Position numbers and translations under genes: made by a program. A model generated the notes under the pieces. The model saw only the letters and a program-made list of their open reading frames with translations, was not told where the DNA came from and made no database searches. Below are positions 1 to 6,875 of a DNA stretch of 22,897 nt, piece after piece (position 1 is the stretch's first letter; each line of letters begins with the position of its first letter). The stretch covers positions 1 through 22,897 of the forward strand of contig CAZSBG010000098.1 in the NCBI GenBank assembly GCA_964605145.1, written 5' to 3'. Source of the stretch: CAZSBG01 sp964605145. Its GTDB lineage: Bacteria; Zhuqueibacterota; Zhuqueibacteria; Thermofontimicrobiales; Thermofontimicrobiaceae.

Positions 1-183
1 CCTTGGCATAGATTAAATGATTCGGCTACCATTAATTATTGAGTGGATACAAAATCTTGGTGCCAATCACTTTTCTTCGGGCAATATTCAGAATGGGATA
101 AAACAAGCTTCAAAATTTCAACTCAAAAACACAGGCAATTCAGAAGGACGCCATACAGGAATTAATTAAAAAGTTTCGAAACC

Positions 184-2007
184 ATGGAAAATATTTTATT
201 TAAAATTCACCGAACCACAGTATCGCTTCTCGACAAACGAATTGAAAAATCTGCCGATGCCATGATCATTGCTCCGAACACCCAAGACCACGGCGGTATT
301 CCCTGGGAGGGTTCCGGTCTCACACACATTTCCTGGCACGACCGTGGTTCTGTCAATTTCATCCCACGCGCGCTGTCGCTGTGGATGGAGCCGCAGTCAA
401 AATTTTATCGAAGCCAGGAACTGATGAATAAAATCGGGATGGCCATTGAATTTGTCGAAAAAAACCTGCCAAAATCCGGCCTGGTTTCCATGGTGTACTG
501 TAATTTTTCCAGCCCGCCGGACACAGGCTTCGCCATGTTCTGCTACGGCCCGGTTCTAGAATCGCTGAGGAAAGTAACTACACCGGCGTTGCAATCCATT
601 CGTAGCAGATTCGAAGCATTGACAGAACGCATGGGGTCGGCACTTATTGGCGCCGGCATTCACACGCCCAATCATCGATGGAGCCACGTGCAATCACTGG
701 GCTGGATGTGGCGGCTTTTTGGAAATGAAGCCGCTAAAGCTGATGCGGAGAAATGGCTGGCAGAGTGCATCGACACAACAACGGACGGCGAATACATGGA
801 GCGATCAACCAATTACAGCAATCACTCCAATCGCAGTCTGCTGAGCGCCGCGTACACGCTGGAACGGCCGGACCTGATCGAAGCGCCGCGCAAAAATCTG
901 GCGAATCTCCCCTACCTTGTGCACGCGGATGATTGCTGCGTCACAGATTATTCCGGACGCAACGATTTTGGGCTGGACGTTCACATCAGCCGGTTCCTGG
1001 AATCTGTTTATCTGTATCACGCCATGGAACCGAGCCGCTTCAGCGCGATGCTCGTGGAAAAATGCTCGAAGGAATTCGTACAATCCGGGCGGGATGATGA
1101 AACCTACATCATCCCGGCCAGCGCGGATTTGCTGCCCTGGATACACCTGTTTCCGCCCGAAAAGCTGGAATGGCCGCAGCCGGAATTCTGGCCAAAAAAT
1201 TACATCAAATTATTCGGGGACGAAAAAACGCAGGGAGAGCGAATCGTTTTATCGAAAGACCGGGCATTGCCCTACAATCACAATTTGAGCGAAAGTGCAT
1301 CGCATCCCACGCACGGTGCTCCATTTGTACGCATCCGGCGCGACGAATTCAGCGCGACCATTATGAGCCACAGCCCTTCGCTGGCTTCCATGCGTTTGGG
1401 CGACGTTAGATTGAGCGGCCTGTATTTCAATCTTTCCTATTTTGGCGCCGGCGCCGTGCCGGCTTTCGATTTGAAGCAAAAAAACGAAACGTGGATTTTG
1501 AGCCACGAAAATTTGAAAGCGACTTACTTCAAATCCAAAGCCGGAAAAATCGGGGGGCTGGACATGGATTACAAGAATCGCGAACGCACTAACGACAACC
1601 ACCTCAGTTGGTCCGCTGAAATCGAAGAAATCCGAAACGGATTGTGGTTTCATTTTCGAAGCTCTGGCGCCATCGAATCCAGCGGCGATGAAGCGCCGGT
1701 GTTGGGGCAGATTGTGCTTCAGGTCCCGGCATGCGGAAAATTGGGTGGCAATAATCTGTGGCCTGCTGACAGGCTGCCGGATCCCAAACGCCCCGGCTAC
1801 ATCCGCGATACAAGCCGCAATGATTTCTATTTGACGGAAGGCGAAGCAATTTACATGAAAGGCCGAAATAAAATTGTGGTCGAGGGCGGCGCAATGCAGC
1901 ACACATTGCGGATGATGTTGGGCGATAAATTGTCTCAGGATTTATTGAGCATTCGCATCAACGTCGTTTGGCCCGGCGAGCAAAAGCTGAAAATTTGGTT
2001 CGAATAA
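184..2007 (+). CDS. Heparinase-like alpha/alpha-toroid protein, putative glycan-active enzyme
   Basis: A 607-residue protein of uncertain function. The first ~330 residues are helix-rich with regularly placed Trp/His/Tyr/Arg. Patches such as PNHRWSH (about 160-166) and the stretch STNYSNHSNRSLL (about 207-219) resemble the aromatic/His-rich sites of alpha/alpha-barrel polysaccharide lyases. The last ~240 residues look beta-rich, with many Trp/Phe alternations, like the beta-sandwich of heparinase II/III-type proteins. No signal peptide is seen at this start, so it would be cytoplasmic unless exported another way. ATG at 184 follows an A-rich stretch with no clear Shine-Dalgarno. It is followed by a repeat-filled gap, so it appears to be transcribed alone. 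A lyase or hydrolase acting on a glycan is inferred from overall fold pattern only; no catalytic residue is assigned. Confident as a gene, weak on function. Confidence 0.6.
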   Translation: MENILFKIHRTTVSLLDKRIEKSADAMIIAPNTQDHGGIPWEGSGLTHISWHDRGSVNFIPRALSLWMEPQSKFYRSQELMNKIGMAIEFVEKNLPKSGLVSMVYCNFSSPPDTGFAMFCYGPVLESLRKVTTPALQSIRSRFEALTERMGSALIGAGIHTPNHRWSHVQSLGWMWRLFGNEAAKADAEKWLAECIDTTTDGEYMERSTNYSNHSNRSLLSAAYTLERPDLIEAPRKNLANLPYLVHADDCCVTDYSGRNDFGLDVHISRFLESVYLYHAMEPSRFSAMLVEKCSKEFVQSGRDDETYIIPASADLLPWIHLFPPEKLEWPQPEFWPKNYIKLFGDEKTQGERIVLSKDRALPYNHNLSESASHPTHGAPFVRIRRDEFSATIMSHSPSLASMRLGDVRLSGLYFNLSYFGAGAVPAFDLKQKNETWILSHENLKATYFKSKAGKIGGLDMDYKNRERTNDNHLSWSAEIEEIRNGLWFHFRSSGAIESSGDEAPVLGQIVLQVPACGKLGGNNLWPADRLPDPKRPGYIRDTSRNDFYLTEGEAIYMKGRNKIVVEGGAMQHTLRMMLGDKLSQDLLSIRINVVWPGEQKLKIWFE

Positions 2008-2013
2008 CCACAA

Positions 2014-2120
2014 AGATCGCGCTGGATATTTATCCGGCGCGCTAAATGAGAGGGAACAGATCGCACTGGATATTTATCCAGTGCGCTAAATGAGAGGGAT
2101 ATTTATCCCCGACAGTCGGG
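2014..2120 (+). repeat. Two tandem GATCG-footed hairpins plus a short hairpin (REP-like)
   Basis: Two 24-bp near-perfect palindromes at 2018-2041 and 2062-2085, spaced by a 44-bp period and each followed by CTAAATGAGAGGGA. Each is preceded by GAT, giving a GATCG foot. The arms differ between copies (CGCGCTGG/CCGGCGCG versus CGCACTGG/CCAGTGCG), so a G to A change on the left is matched by C to T on the right. The centre is GGATATTTATCC in both. A third small palindrome, GGGATATTTATCCC, lies at 2096-2109, and CCCGACAGTCGGG at 2108-2120 overlaps its end. The elements match the family found again at 12887-12935 and 14171-14513. Confidence 0.75.
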
Positions 2121-2134
2121 CAAAAAAATCGCTC

Positions 2135-2253
2135 AACTCATCCCCCAACCCCCTTCTCTTACGAAGAGAAGGAGGCTAATATCGTTTTAAAACAGAAGGT
2201 TGACACTGAAACCTCCCCCTCTCTTCCCAAGACAGAGAGCCGGGGGGTGAGTT
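2135..2253. repeat. Palindromic intergenic element with AACTCA/TGAGTT ends
   Basis: A 119-bp segment between the heparinase-like and PAP2 genes with inverted ends. The left end reads AACTCATCCCCC and the right end, read on the other strand, AACTCACCCCCC. Each half holds its own hairpin: CCTTCTCTT/AAGAGAAGG around a 3-nt loop on the left, and a CT-rich/GA-rich pair on the right. There is no coding potential. The C-rich AACTCA-type end is common among non-autonomous interspersed elements, so a MITE-like repeat is likely. No target duplication was identified. Confidence 0.55.
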
Positions 2254-2311
2254 CAGAATAAACAACAACCCGGACAATTAAAACATTCATAATGAAAAAC
2301 GAACAAAACAA

Positions 2312-3124
2312 ATGAACCGCAACCAAATTCGAACAATTCTTTTTTTCCTTTTAATATCACTTTCGTCCAACGCCGCGGCCCAATCCCCCTACGAACTCAA
2401 CTCCGGCAATGAAGCCACTCTCCTCAGTTTCGGGACCGCCATCAACTTTGCGGGCCTGTTCACAACCGCCCAAATGTCTCCCCTATCTGTTGATGAGATA
2501 AACAGCGTATCCAAATCCGAAATCAACCGATTCGAGCGCTTCGCTGTAGAAAACTGGTCGCCCCAAAGCGCGCGGTGGAGCGATTTATTACTCGGCTCAT
2601 TCATCGCCTTGCCTGCCACATTTTATTTTAACGAAAAAACCCGCAGCGACCACCCAATAATCAGTGTTTTGTACGCGGAAGTTTTGCTGGTATCGTACGG
2701 CCTGACCCGGTTAACCAAAGGTTTCGCGCAGAGAATCAGGCCATTCGTATACAATCCTGACCCGACTATTCCGCTTTCGAAAAAGCAGGCGAAAGACGCC
2801 AAACTGTCTTTCTTCTCCGGCCATGCATCCGTTGCGTTTGCCTCGGCCGTGTTCACGGCCACGGTGTTCGGTGATTATTTCCCGGAATCTAAATGGAAAT
2901 ACCCGGTCTGGGGCGCGGCATTGAGCGGCGCTGCACTGACAGGTTTGCTTCGCGTGCAGGCCGGCAAACACTTCCCCACCGACGTCCTCGTGGGAGCCGC
3001 AGTTGGTGGACTGACCGGCTATTTAATCCCGCGTTCCCATCGGATCAATTCATCCCAAAACGTGAATGTCGCGCCTAGCTATGGATTAAATCAGTTTCAT
3101 GTTTCATTGAACTTTTCATTCTAA
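2312..3124 (+). CDS. PAP2-family phosphatase, exported or membrane-associated
   Basis: A 270-residue lipid phosphatase of the PAP2 (type 2 phosphatidic acid phosphatase) superfamily. All three signature motifs are visible: K136-x6-R143-P144, S169-G170-H171, and R214-x5-H220-x3-D224, where the two His and the Asp form the catalytic set. Residues 1-23 form a signal peptide (basic N-terminus, FFLLISL core, AAAQ end). Only some of the usual PAP2 membrane segments are strongly hydrophobic, and the chain ends in alternating hydrophobics with a terminal Phe (FHVSLNFSF). That ending is reminiscent of outer-membrane strands, but this is not proven. The gene is 23 bp upstream of a DgkA/UdpK-type kinase and probably co-transcribed. 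The pair suggests dephosphorylation of undecaprenyl pyrophosphate or another lipid phosphate at the periplasmic face. No clear Shine-Dalgarno precedes the ATG. Confidence 0.88.
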   Translation: MNRNQIRTILFFLLISLSSNAAAQSPYELNSGNEATLLSFGTAINFAGLFTTAQMSPLSVDEINSVSKSEINRFERFAVENWSPQSARWSDLLLGSFIALPATFYFNEKTRSDHPIISVLYAEVLLVSYGLTRLTKGFAQRIRPFVYNPDPTIPLSKKQAKDAKLSFFSGHASVAFASAVFTATVFGDYFPESKWKYPVWGAALSGAALTGLLRVQAGKHFPTDVLVGAAVGGLTGYLIPRSHRINSSQNVNVAPSYGLNQFHVSLNFSF

Positions 3125-3147
3125 CCAAACAAAGGTGCAAATCAATC

Positions 3148-3522
3148 ATGGCCAAACCATTTAAATTAATCGAGCGAATTCGAAGTTTCAAATACGCGTT
3201 CCGAGGTATCTGGATTATGCTTCAGTCCCAGCAAAACGCATGGATTCACGCGGCTGCCACAGCGCTGGTTTGCGGGGCAGGCTTCTATTTTCAATTCACA
3301 AAATTCGAATGGTGCTGGATTGTCCTGGCCATTGTTGCGGTGTGGACCGCCGAAGCCTTCAACACCGCGTTCGAATTTTTAGCTGACAAAATTTCCACAG
3401 AATACCATCCGCTCATCGGCAAGGCAAAGGACGTGGCCGCCGGCGCCGTGCTCATCACCGCCATTGGCGCAGCGATTGTTGGCGTGATTATCATCGGGCC
3501 GTATTTTTTAAAATTATTTTAA
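3148..3522 (+). CDS. DgkA/UdpK-type diacylglycerol or undecaprenol kinase
   Basis: A 124-residue integral membrane kinase of the prokaryotic DAGK family, normal in length. It has an amphipathic N-terminus followed by three hydrophobic segments (about 36-50, 55-75, 96-120). The family core is present: E69-x2-N72-T73-x2-E76-x3-D80, then H87, and K92-x-K94-D95 followed by AAGAV. The otherwise typical Glu before the N-x2-I-H motif (28-34) reads Gln here. The family transfers phosphate from ATP to diacylglycerol (Gram-negative type) or undecaprenol (Gram-positive type). The motif layout is closer to the undecaprenol-kinase type, and the PAP2 neighbour 23 bp upstream supports a role in lipid-carrier recycling. 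AAAGGTG about 10 bp upstream of the ATG is a plausible ribosome site. Confidence 0.88.
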   Translation: MAKPFKLIERIRSFKYAFRGIWIMLQSQQNAWIHAAATALVCGAGFYFQFTKFEWCWIVLAIVAVWTAEAFNTAFEFLADKISTEYHPLIGKAKDVAAGAVLITAIGAAIVGVIIIGPYFLKLF

Positions 3523-3839
3523 ATTGAATCATTAAGAGTGGTTTTAAAATTCCAAAAATCAAAAAAGCAAATTTCAAATAAACTACAAATTCAAAAGATC
3601 AAAAACCAAAAAATTTCTAATCAATGAATATTCAAAAATAGATTTTTTTTTATGGAGCCCCTGACCGTTGGATTTATTAATTTTGAATCAATCGAAAGTT
3701 CCGCAAGGGACGGTCGGGTATTGCCCAGAAATTCATTGCTGGGGATGGAAAAGAAGCCAATATCGATGAAGTCCCGAAGGGGCGACTGAAAACATCCGAA
3801 AATCTTGAACAGTATGCCCATTCGATTGCAGGACATCCA
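3523..3839. other. Intergenic region: A-rich low-complexity DNA and small hairpins
   Basis: The first ~130 bp are A-rich runs such as CAAATTTCAAATAAAC, resembling the A-rich filler at 12790-12850. From 3652 the composition becomes balanced and holds small hairpins: CCCAG/CTGGG at 3724-3743 and GTCCC-GAA-GGGGC at 3771-3783. A 45-codon reading frame (3652-3789) starts here but lacks protein-like character. No promoter was recognised. Confidence 0.4.
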
Positions 3840-4406
3840 ATGAAAGAAATGACGAACAAACAACGAATCATCACCACCATTCGGCACGAGGAACCGGACC
3901 GCGTGCCCGTTTCGCCGCGACTCTATTCATGGCTACAGGCCAATCACGGCGGCATCGATCTCGAGACGCACATGAAATATCTGCCGGACATGGATTTTAT
4001 GTTCATCATCGAAGAGAGCACGCCCAACTACCTGGAAACGTATCCGAATGAATATAACTTGACGGATGTCAAAGTCGACCAGACAAAAAAGATGCAAGGC
4101 GACCTGATTGCTGTGGAGCGAACATTTCACACCCCGGCCGGCGCCATTTCCGACCGCACCCTGATTCCCCCGGCCAATCGCGTGTACGGCCTGTTTCCCA
4201 ATCCCATCAAAACAGAATATCTCGTCAAATCCCCGGCGGATTTGGAGCGGCTCCCCTACATTCTCCCTGAAATCAACACCAATTACGATTATTACCACGA
4301 CCACGTCAAACAAATTGTATATTATTTCTCTCTACCGGACACTTTTTCCAAAATGACATTTTTGATCAAATTGTCATGCTCGAATGCCATGTCCAGCTTC
4401 CATTAA
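3840..4406 (+). pseudogene. Truncated uroporphyrinogen decarboxylase-family gene
   Basis: The first 163 codons encode the N-terminal part of a URO-D-family protein, with the typical opening in which a basic start leads to RHEEPDRVPVSPR (about 15-27). The family usually runs to about 340-380 residues, so more than half, including the C-terminal barrel strands, is missing. Codon 164 onward belongs to an inserted MITE-like element starting at 4329. It adds about 25 unrelated residues and the stop codon at 4404. DNA after the element does not resume URO-D sequence, so the 3' part was lost rather than merely interrupted. Members of this family include heme-pathway decarboxylase and corrinoid/cobamide methyltransferases; which this was cannot be told. 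A full-length relative of a different subfamily lies at 12975-14111. Confidence 0.75.
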
Positions 4407-4533
4407 ATTTATAAAGGATGACAGACTGGGCTTCTATCGGGCATCCATTTGACAAAATTTTGGGAGATTCCCGCAAAAAACATGCGGGAATGACAGCTCT
4501 ATCGAACATAATTTTAAAAGTGTCCGGTAGTGA
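4329..4533. mobile_element. 205-bp MITE-like element with 18-bp TIRs and 10-bp target duplication
   Basis: The ends are inverted repeats matching at 17 of 18 positions: TCTCTACCGGACACTTTT at 4329-4346, and TCACTACCGGACACTTTT read from 4533 back to 4516. The perfect direct repeat ATATTATTTC abuts both ends exactly (4319-4328 and 4534-4543), as expected of a target-site duplication. The interior has no transposase frame. It carries a hairpin, TTCCCGC/GCGGGAA, at 4468-4490. The element probably depends on a transposase elsewhere in the genome with matching ends. A 10-bp duplication fits some DDE transposase families, but the parent family cannot be named from this window. Confidence 0.85.
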
Positions 4534-4620
4534 ATATTATTTCATTAAATATGTACACCTTACCCGCGATTTTTCTGTAAATCACTCTGATGAAACGAAG
4601 ATCAAAAAGAGAGTAAAAAT

Positions 4621-4689
4621 TAAAATAAGAGGAACTCTTATTTTAGAAATTAGTTAAAAACTAAAATACGCAAAAGCTAATTTTAGTTT
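4621..4689. promoter_or_regulatory. Two perfect inverted repeats upstream of fic, candidate operators
   Basis: The first repeat has TAAAATAAGAG (4621-4631) and its exact complement (4635-4645) around a 3-nt GAA loop. The second has AAACTAAAAT (4658-4667) and ATTTTAGTTT (4680-4689) with a 12-bp spacer, ending 9 bp before the Fic start codon. The heptamer ATTTTAG or its complement recurs three times in the region. Position and symmetry suggest protein-binding sites, perhaps for the winged-helix-like C-terminal part of the Fic protein itself. No good -35/-10 pair was found, and the first repeat could instead be an RNA hairpin. Confidence 0.5.
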
Positions 4690-4698
4690 GGTATCGAA

Positions 4699-5826
4699 AT
4701 GGAAAAATTTAAAGCTGGAAAATATATTCATCAGGGCTATCATAAAAGCTTTCAACCATCTCTTATGAATAGAAAATGGCGCGTTGAAAACATGGAAGTG
4801 TTGCAACTTTTAAGTAGGGCGGATCGGGAAATTGGACGCCTTGATATGTATTCTGAATATATTCCAAACCTTGATCTCTTCATCAAGATGCTCGTACTAA
4901 AAGAAGCGACGCAAAGCAGTAAAATTGAAGGCACAAATACAACTCTGGAAGAAGCTTTATTAGACAGAGAAGATGTGCCATTAGAAAAGAGGGATGATTG
5001 GGAGGAAGTACAAAATTATATTCAGGCAATGAATAATTCCATTGAACGATTGAATGAGTTGCCGCTTTCCTCACGTTTGATAAAAGAGGTTCATAACATA
5101 TTATTACAGGGTGTTCGAGGTGAACATAAATTACCGGGAGAATACAGGCAAAGTCAAAACTGGATTGGCGGCGCCACGATAAATGACGCAACTTATGTGC
5201 CGCCTTCTCATGAAACTGTACCTGAGTTAATGAGCGATCTTGAAAAATTCATTCACAACGATTCTATATTTCTCCCTGATTTATTAAAAATTGCATTGAT
5301 TCATTACCAGTTCGAAACCATCCATCCCTTTTTAGATGGTAATGGGAGAGTAGGAAGGTTGCTCATTACACTGTATTTAGTTGATAAAAAAATATTGAAG
5401 CAACCCGTATTATATTTATCAGATTTTTTTGAAAGAAATAGAATGCTCTATTATGATAATTTAATGGGGGTAAGACAAAAGAATGATCTGGATCAATGGT
5501 TCAAATTTTTTCTTGTCGGAGTAACTGAAACAGCTCAGAAAAGTTTAGCTGCATTTGACAATATAATGCAGTTTCAAAAATACGTCGAATACAAAATAAA
5601 CACACTTGGCAGCAGAGCTGCAAATGCGCAGAAAGTAATCAATTTTCTTTACCAGCACCCCTTAATAACAGCGTCTGTCGTTGGTTCAGTCACTGGTTTA
5701 ACACCAGCGTCATCCTACAAGCTTATAAATGATTTTATAAAACTTGAATTACTTAGAGAAATCACCGGTGGAAAACGAGGGAAAGTGTTTGTTTTCGAAA
5801 AATATCTTAACTTGTTCTATCAATAG
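4699..5826 (+). CDS. Fic-domain AMP-transferase, class II, with C-terminal helix-turn-helix-like domain
   Basis: A 375-residue Fic/DOC protein. The catalytic loop is canonical, H209-P-F-L-D213-G-N215-G-R217-x2-R220, so AMP (or other NMP) transfer from a nucleotide to a target hydroxyl is expected. The N-terminal part carries the inhibitory-helix motif S73-x3-E77-G78, which defines class II Fic proteins held in check within the same chain; accordingly no separate antitoxin gene is seen. Residues about 305-375 form a winged-helix-like module common at the C-terminus of stand-alone Fic proteins, possibly for DNA binding or autoregulation. The gene is AT-rich compared with the flanking metabolic genes and sits alone between a MITE-truncated gene and a decayed gene, consistent with horizontal acquisition. 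There is no clear Shine-Dalgarno at the ATG. Strong on family; target unknown. Confidence 0.93.
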   Translation: MEKFKAGKYIHQGYHKSFQPSLMNRKWRVENMEVLQLLSRADREIGRLDMYSEYIPNLDLFIKMLVLKEATQSSKIEGTNTTLEEALLDREDVPLEKRDDWEEVQNYIQAMNNSIERLNELPLSSRLIKEVHNILLQGVRGEHKLPGEYRQSQNWIGGATINDATYVPPSHETVPELMSDLEKFIHNDSIFLPDLLKIALIHYQFETIHPFLDGNGRVGRLLITLYLVDKKILKQPVLYLSDFFERNRMLYYDNLMGVRQKNDLDQWFKFFLVGVTETAQKSLAAFDNIMQFQKYVEYKINTLGSRAANAQKVINFLYQHPLITASVVGSVTGLTPASSYKLINDFIKLELLREITGGKRGKVFVFEKYLNLFYQ

Positions 5827-5943
5827 TCGTTGTAACTTGAAAGTAATGTCCCGATATAGACCCGAAGATAATGTCCGTTAAATAGGTTTAAAAAAAATAA
5901 CTAAAGAAACTGCAAATAGTAAAAAATCACACATAACAAAATA
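5827..5943. other. Short spacer with paired TAATGTCC motifs
   Basis: After the Fic stop, the octamer TAATGTCC occurs at 5844-5851 and 5869-5876, in a context that resembles the end of an insertion sequence (extended by AAG or AAGA on the left and CG on the right). No matching inverted copy was found nearby, so this may be a remnant end of a lost element. Confidence 0.3.
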
Positions 5944-6275
5944 TTCAGCGAGACAAAAACGCCGTATTTAAAATTCATAGGCAAACCCGTTCACACTGCA
6001 ATATGCACGAGCCGACCTGCCGAAAGAACAATGGTATGATGAAGAACTGATTCGGGGCTGCCGGTTTATCGCCATTTTCTGGGCAACGTTGCTCATGGTT
6101 CCATCGGCTTTCAGCGCCTTCCGTCTCTTCTATACGGTTGCCCTGCAAGATTCCTTCTATTTCTACATCGCCTGTTCTGCATCATCATCGGCAGCTCGGA
6201 CAGCTTCCACGAAGACACGCCCAATGAGAACGTGGCAGCGTATTTTAGGGCGTGCAGGGAATTTGGGAGGTATTC
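5944..6275 (+). pseudogene. Decayed small membrane-protein gene
   Basis: Protein-like sequence continues across at least two frame changes. One frame reads TPYLKFIGKP up to about 5988. After an apparent 1-bp insertion near 5989 the next frame reads FTLQYARADLPKEQWYDEEL, then a hydrophobic stretch beginning CRFIAIFWATLLM. Near 6180 the sequence makes better sense in a third frame, SSDSFHEDTPNENVAAYF, ending at TGA 6273-6275. The join KFIGKP-FTLQYAR followed by an acidic loop and a Trp-containing hydrophobic helix resembles a family of small integral-membrane proteins of unknown function; this is recalled, not verified. No start codon remains. The GC content is higher than that of neighbouring Fic DNA. 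Confidence 0.45.
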
Positions 6276-6402
6276 GCGCTGACAGCGATCTGGTTTCAGC
6301 CAGCAGCTTTTGCCAAAAATGAACTTTGTCTTAAATAATTTGTAACTGCTCAGGTTCCAGGTTTAAAGGTTTCCGGTTCCGGGTTAAGGAGAATTTCCGT
6401 CG

Positions 6403-6579
6403 CTATTCAGGCGTGTCTTCTTGCCGTGAAGTCGCCAGGCCACAAAGTTACACGAAGATGTCATTTTATTCATTCTCATTTTGTGATATTCATTTTTTTT
6501 AAACCAGGTTCAGCTTTTCAGAATCGATAATTCACATGTATCTTTTTCTTCGTGCCTTTGAGACTTTGTGGCTGAATAG
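6403..6579. repeat. Degenerate palindromic repeat with CTATTCAG / GCCACAAAGT arms
   Basis: The left arm has CTATTCAG (6403-6410) and, after a ~28-bp interruption, GCCACAAAGT with CACGAAGA (6439-6458). The right arm has TCTTCGTGCC and ACTTTGTGGC directly joined to TGAATAG (6547-6579). Read on the opposite strand it repeats the left arm in the same order. This is a MITE-like or mobile palindrome remnant. There is no coding potential. Confidence 0.5.
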
Positions 6580-6643
6580 TTACAAATAATTTTGATATTC
6601 CGACCACATCAACAATTTTTTAACAATATGAATACTTTTCTTC

Positions 6644-6672
6644 TTGACTATGTTACATTTAAATTGTATATT
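6644..6672 (+). promoter_or_regulatory. Sigma70-like promoter upstream of the radical SAM gene
   Basis: TTGACT (6644-6649), a 17-bp spacer and TATATT (6667-6672) form a near-consensus housekeeping promoter. TTG directly precedes the -10, as at the promoters at 11441-11469 and 11737-11765. Transcription from about 6680 would leave a leader of ~195 nt before the radical SAM start, long enough to hold regulation. No clear terminator-like hairpin was found in the leader. Confidence 0.6.
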
Positions 6673-6875
6673 ATTTCAATAAATATTTGCGCGTTACCTG
6701 TGATTTTTGACAAGTCATGGAAATGTATTATTTTTGCTGTAAAAATCAATATATAAACGGCTTAACACTTATTATAGATATTATATGCTGTTTTATTTTC
6801 TGCTTGCATCAATACGCACTGCTCTTTTTTTAAAAATGAAATAAAGAAACTAACTTGTAAGGATATAAGTATCAA

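Noticed and set aside
1249..1902. 217-codon minus-strand frame
   Set aside because: Antisense to the heparinase-like gene, which has the far better protein character over the same DNA.
3652..3789. 45-codon gene upstream of the URO-D fragment
   Set aside because: Contains small hairpin repeats and no family resemblance; probably non-coding repeat DNA.
4418..4657. 79-codon frame spanning the MITE right end
   Set aside because: It starts inside the element, crosses its inverted repeat and target duplication, and shows no protein-like composition.
6089..6322. 77-codon intact gene
   Set aside because: It is a fragment of the longer protein-like stretch, which begins upstream in another frame and continues downstream in a third; better described as a decayed gene.
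6628..6756. 42-codon frame as a precursor peptide for the radical SAM enzyme
   Set aside because: It overlaps the predicted promoter, lacks a ribosome site, and its AT-driven hydrophobic sequence shows no leader-core layout.
6785..6844. 19-codon frame MLFYFLLASIRTALFLKMK just before the radical SAM gene
   Set aside because: It is short and hydrophobic, has no Shine-Dalgarno, and is likely chance in AT-rich DNA. Worth rechecking only if conserved.
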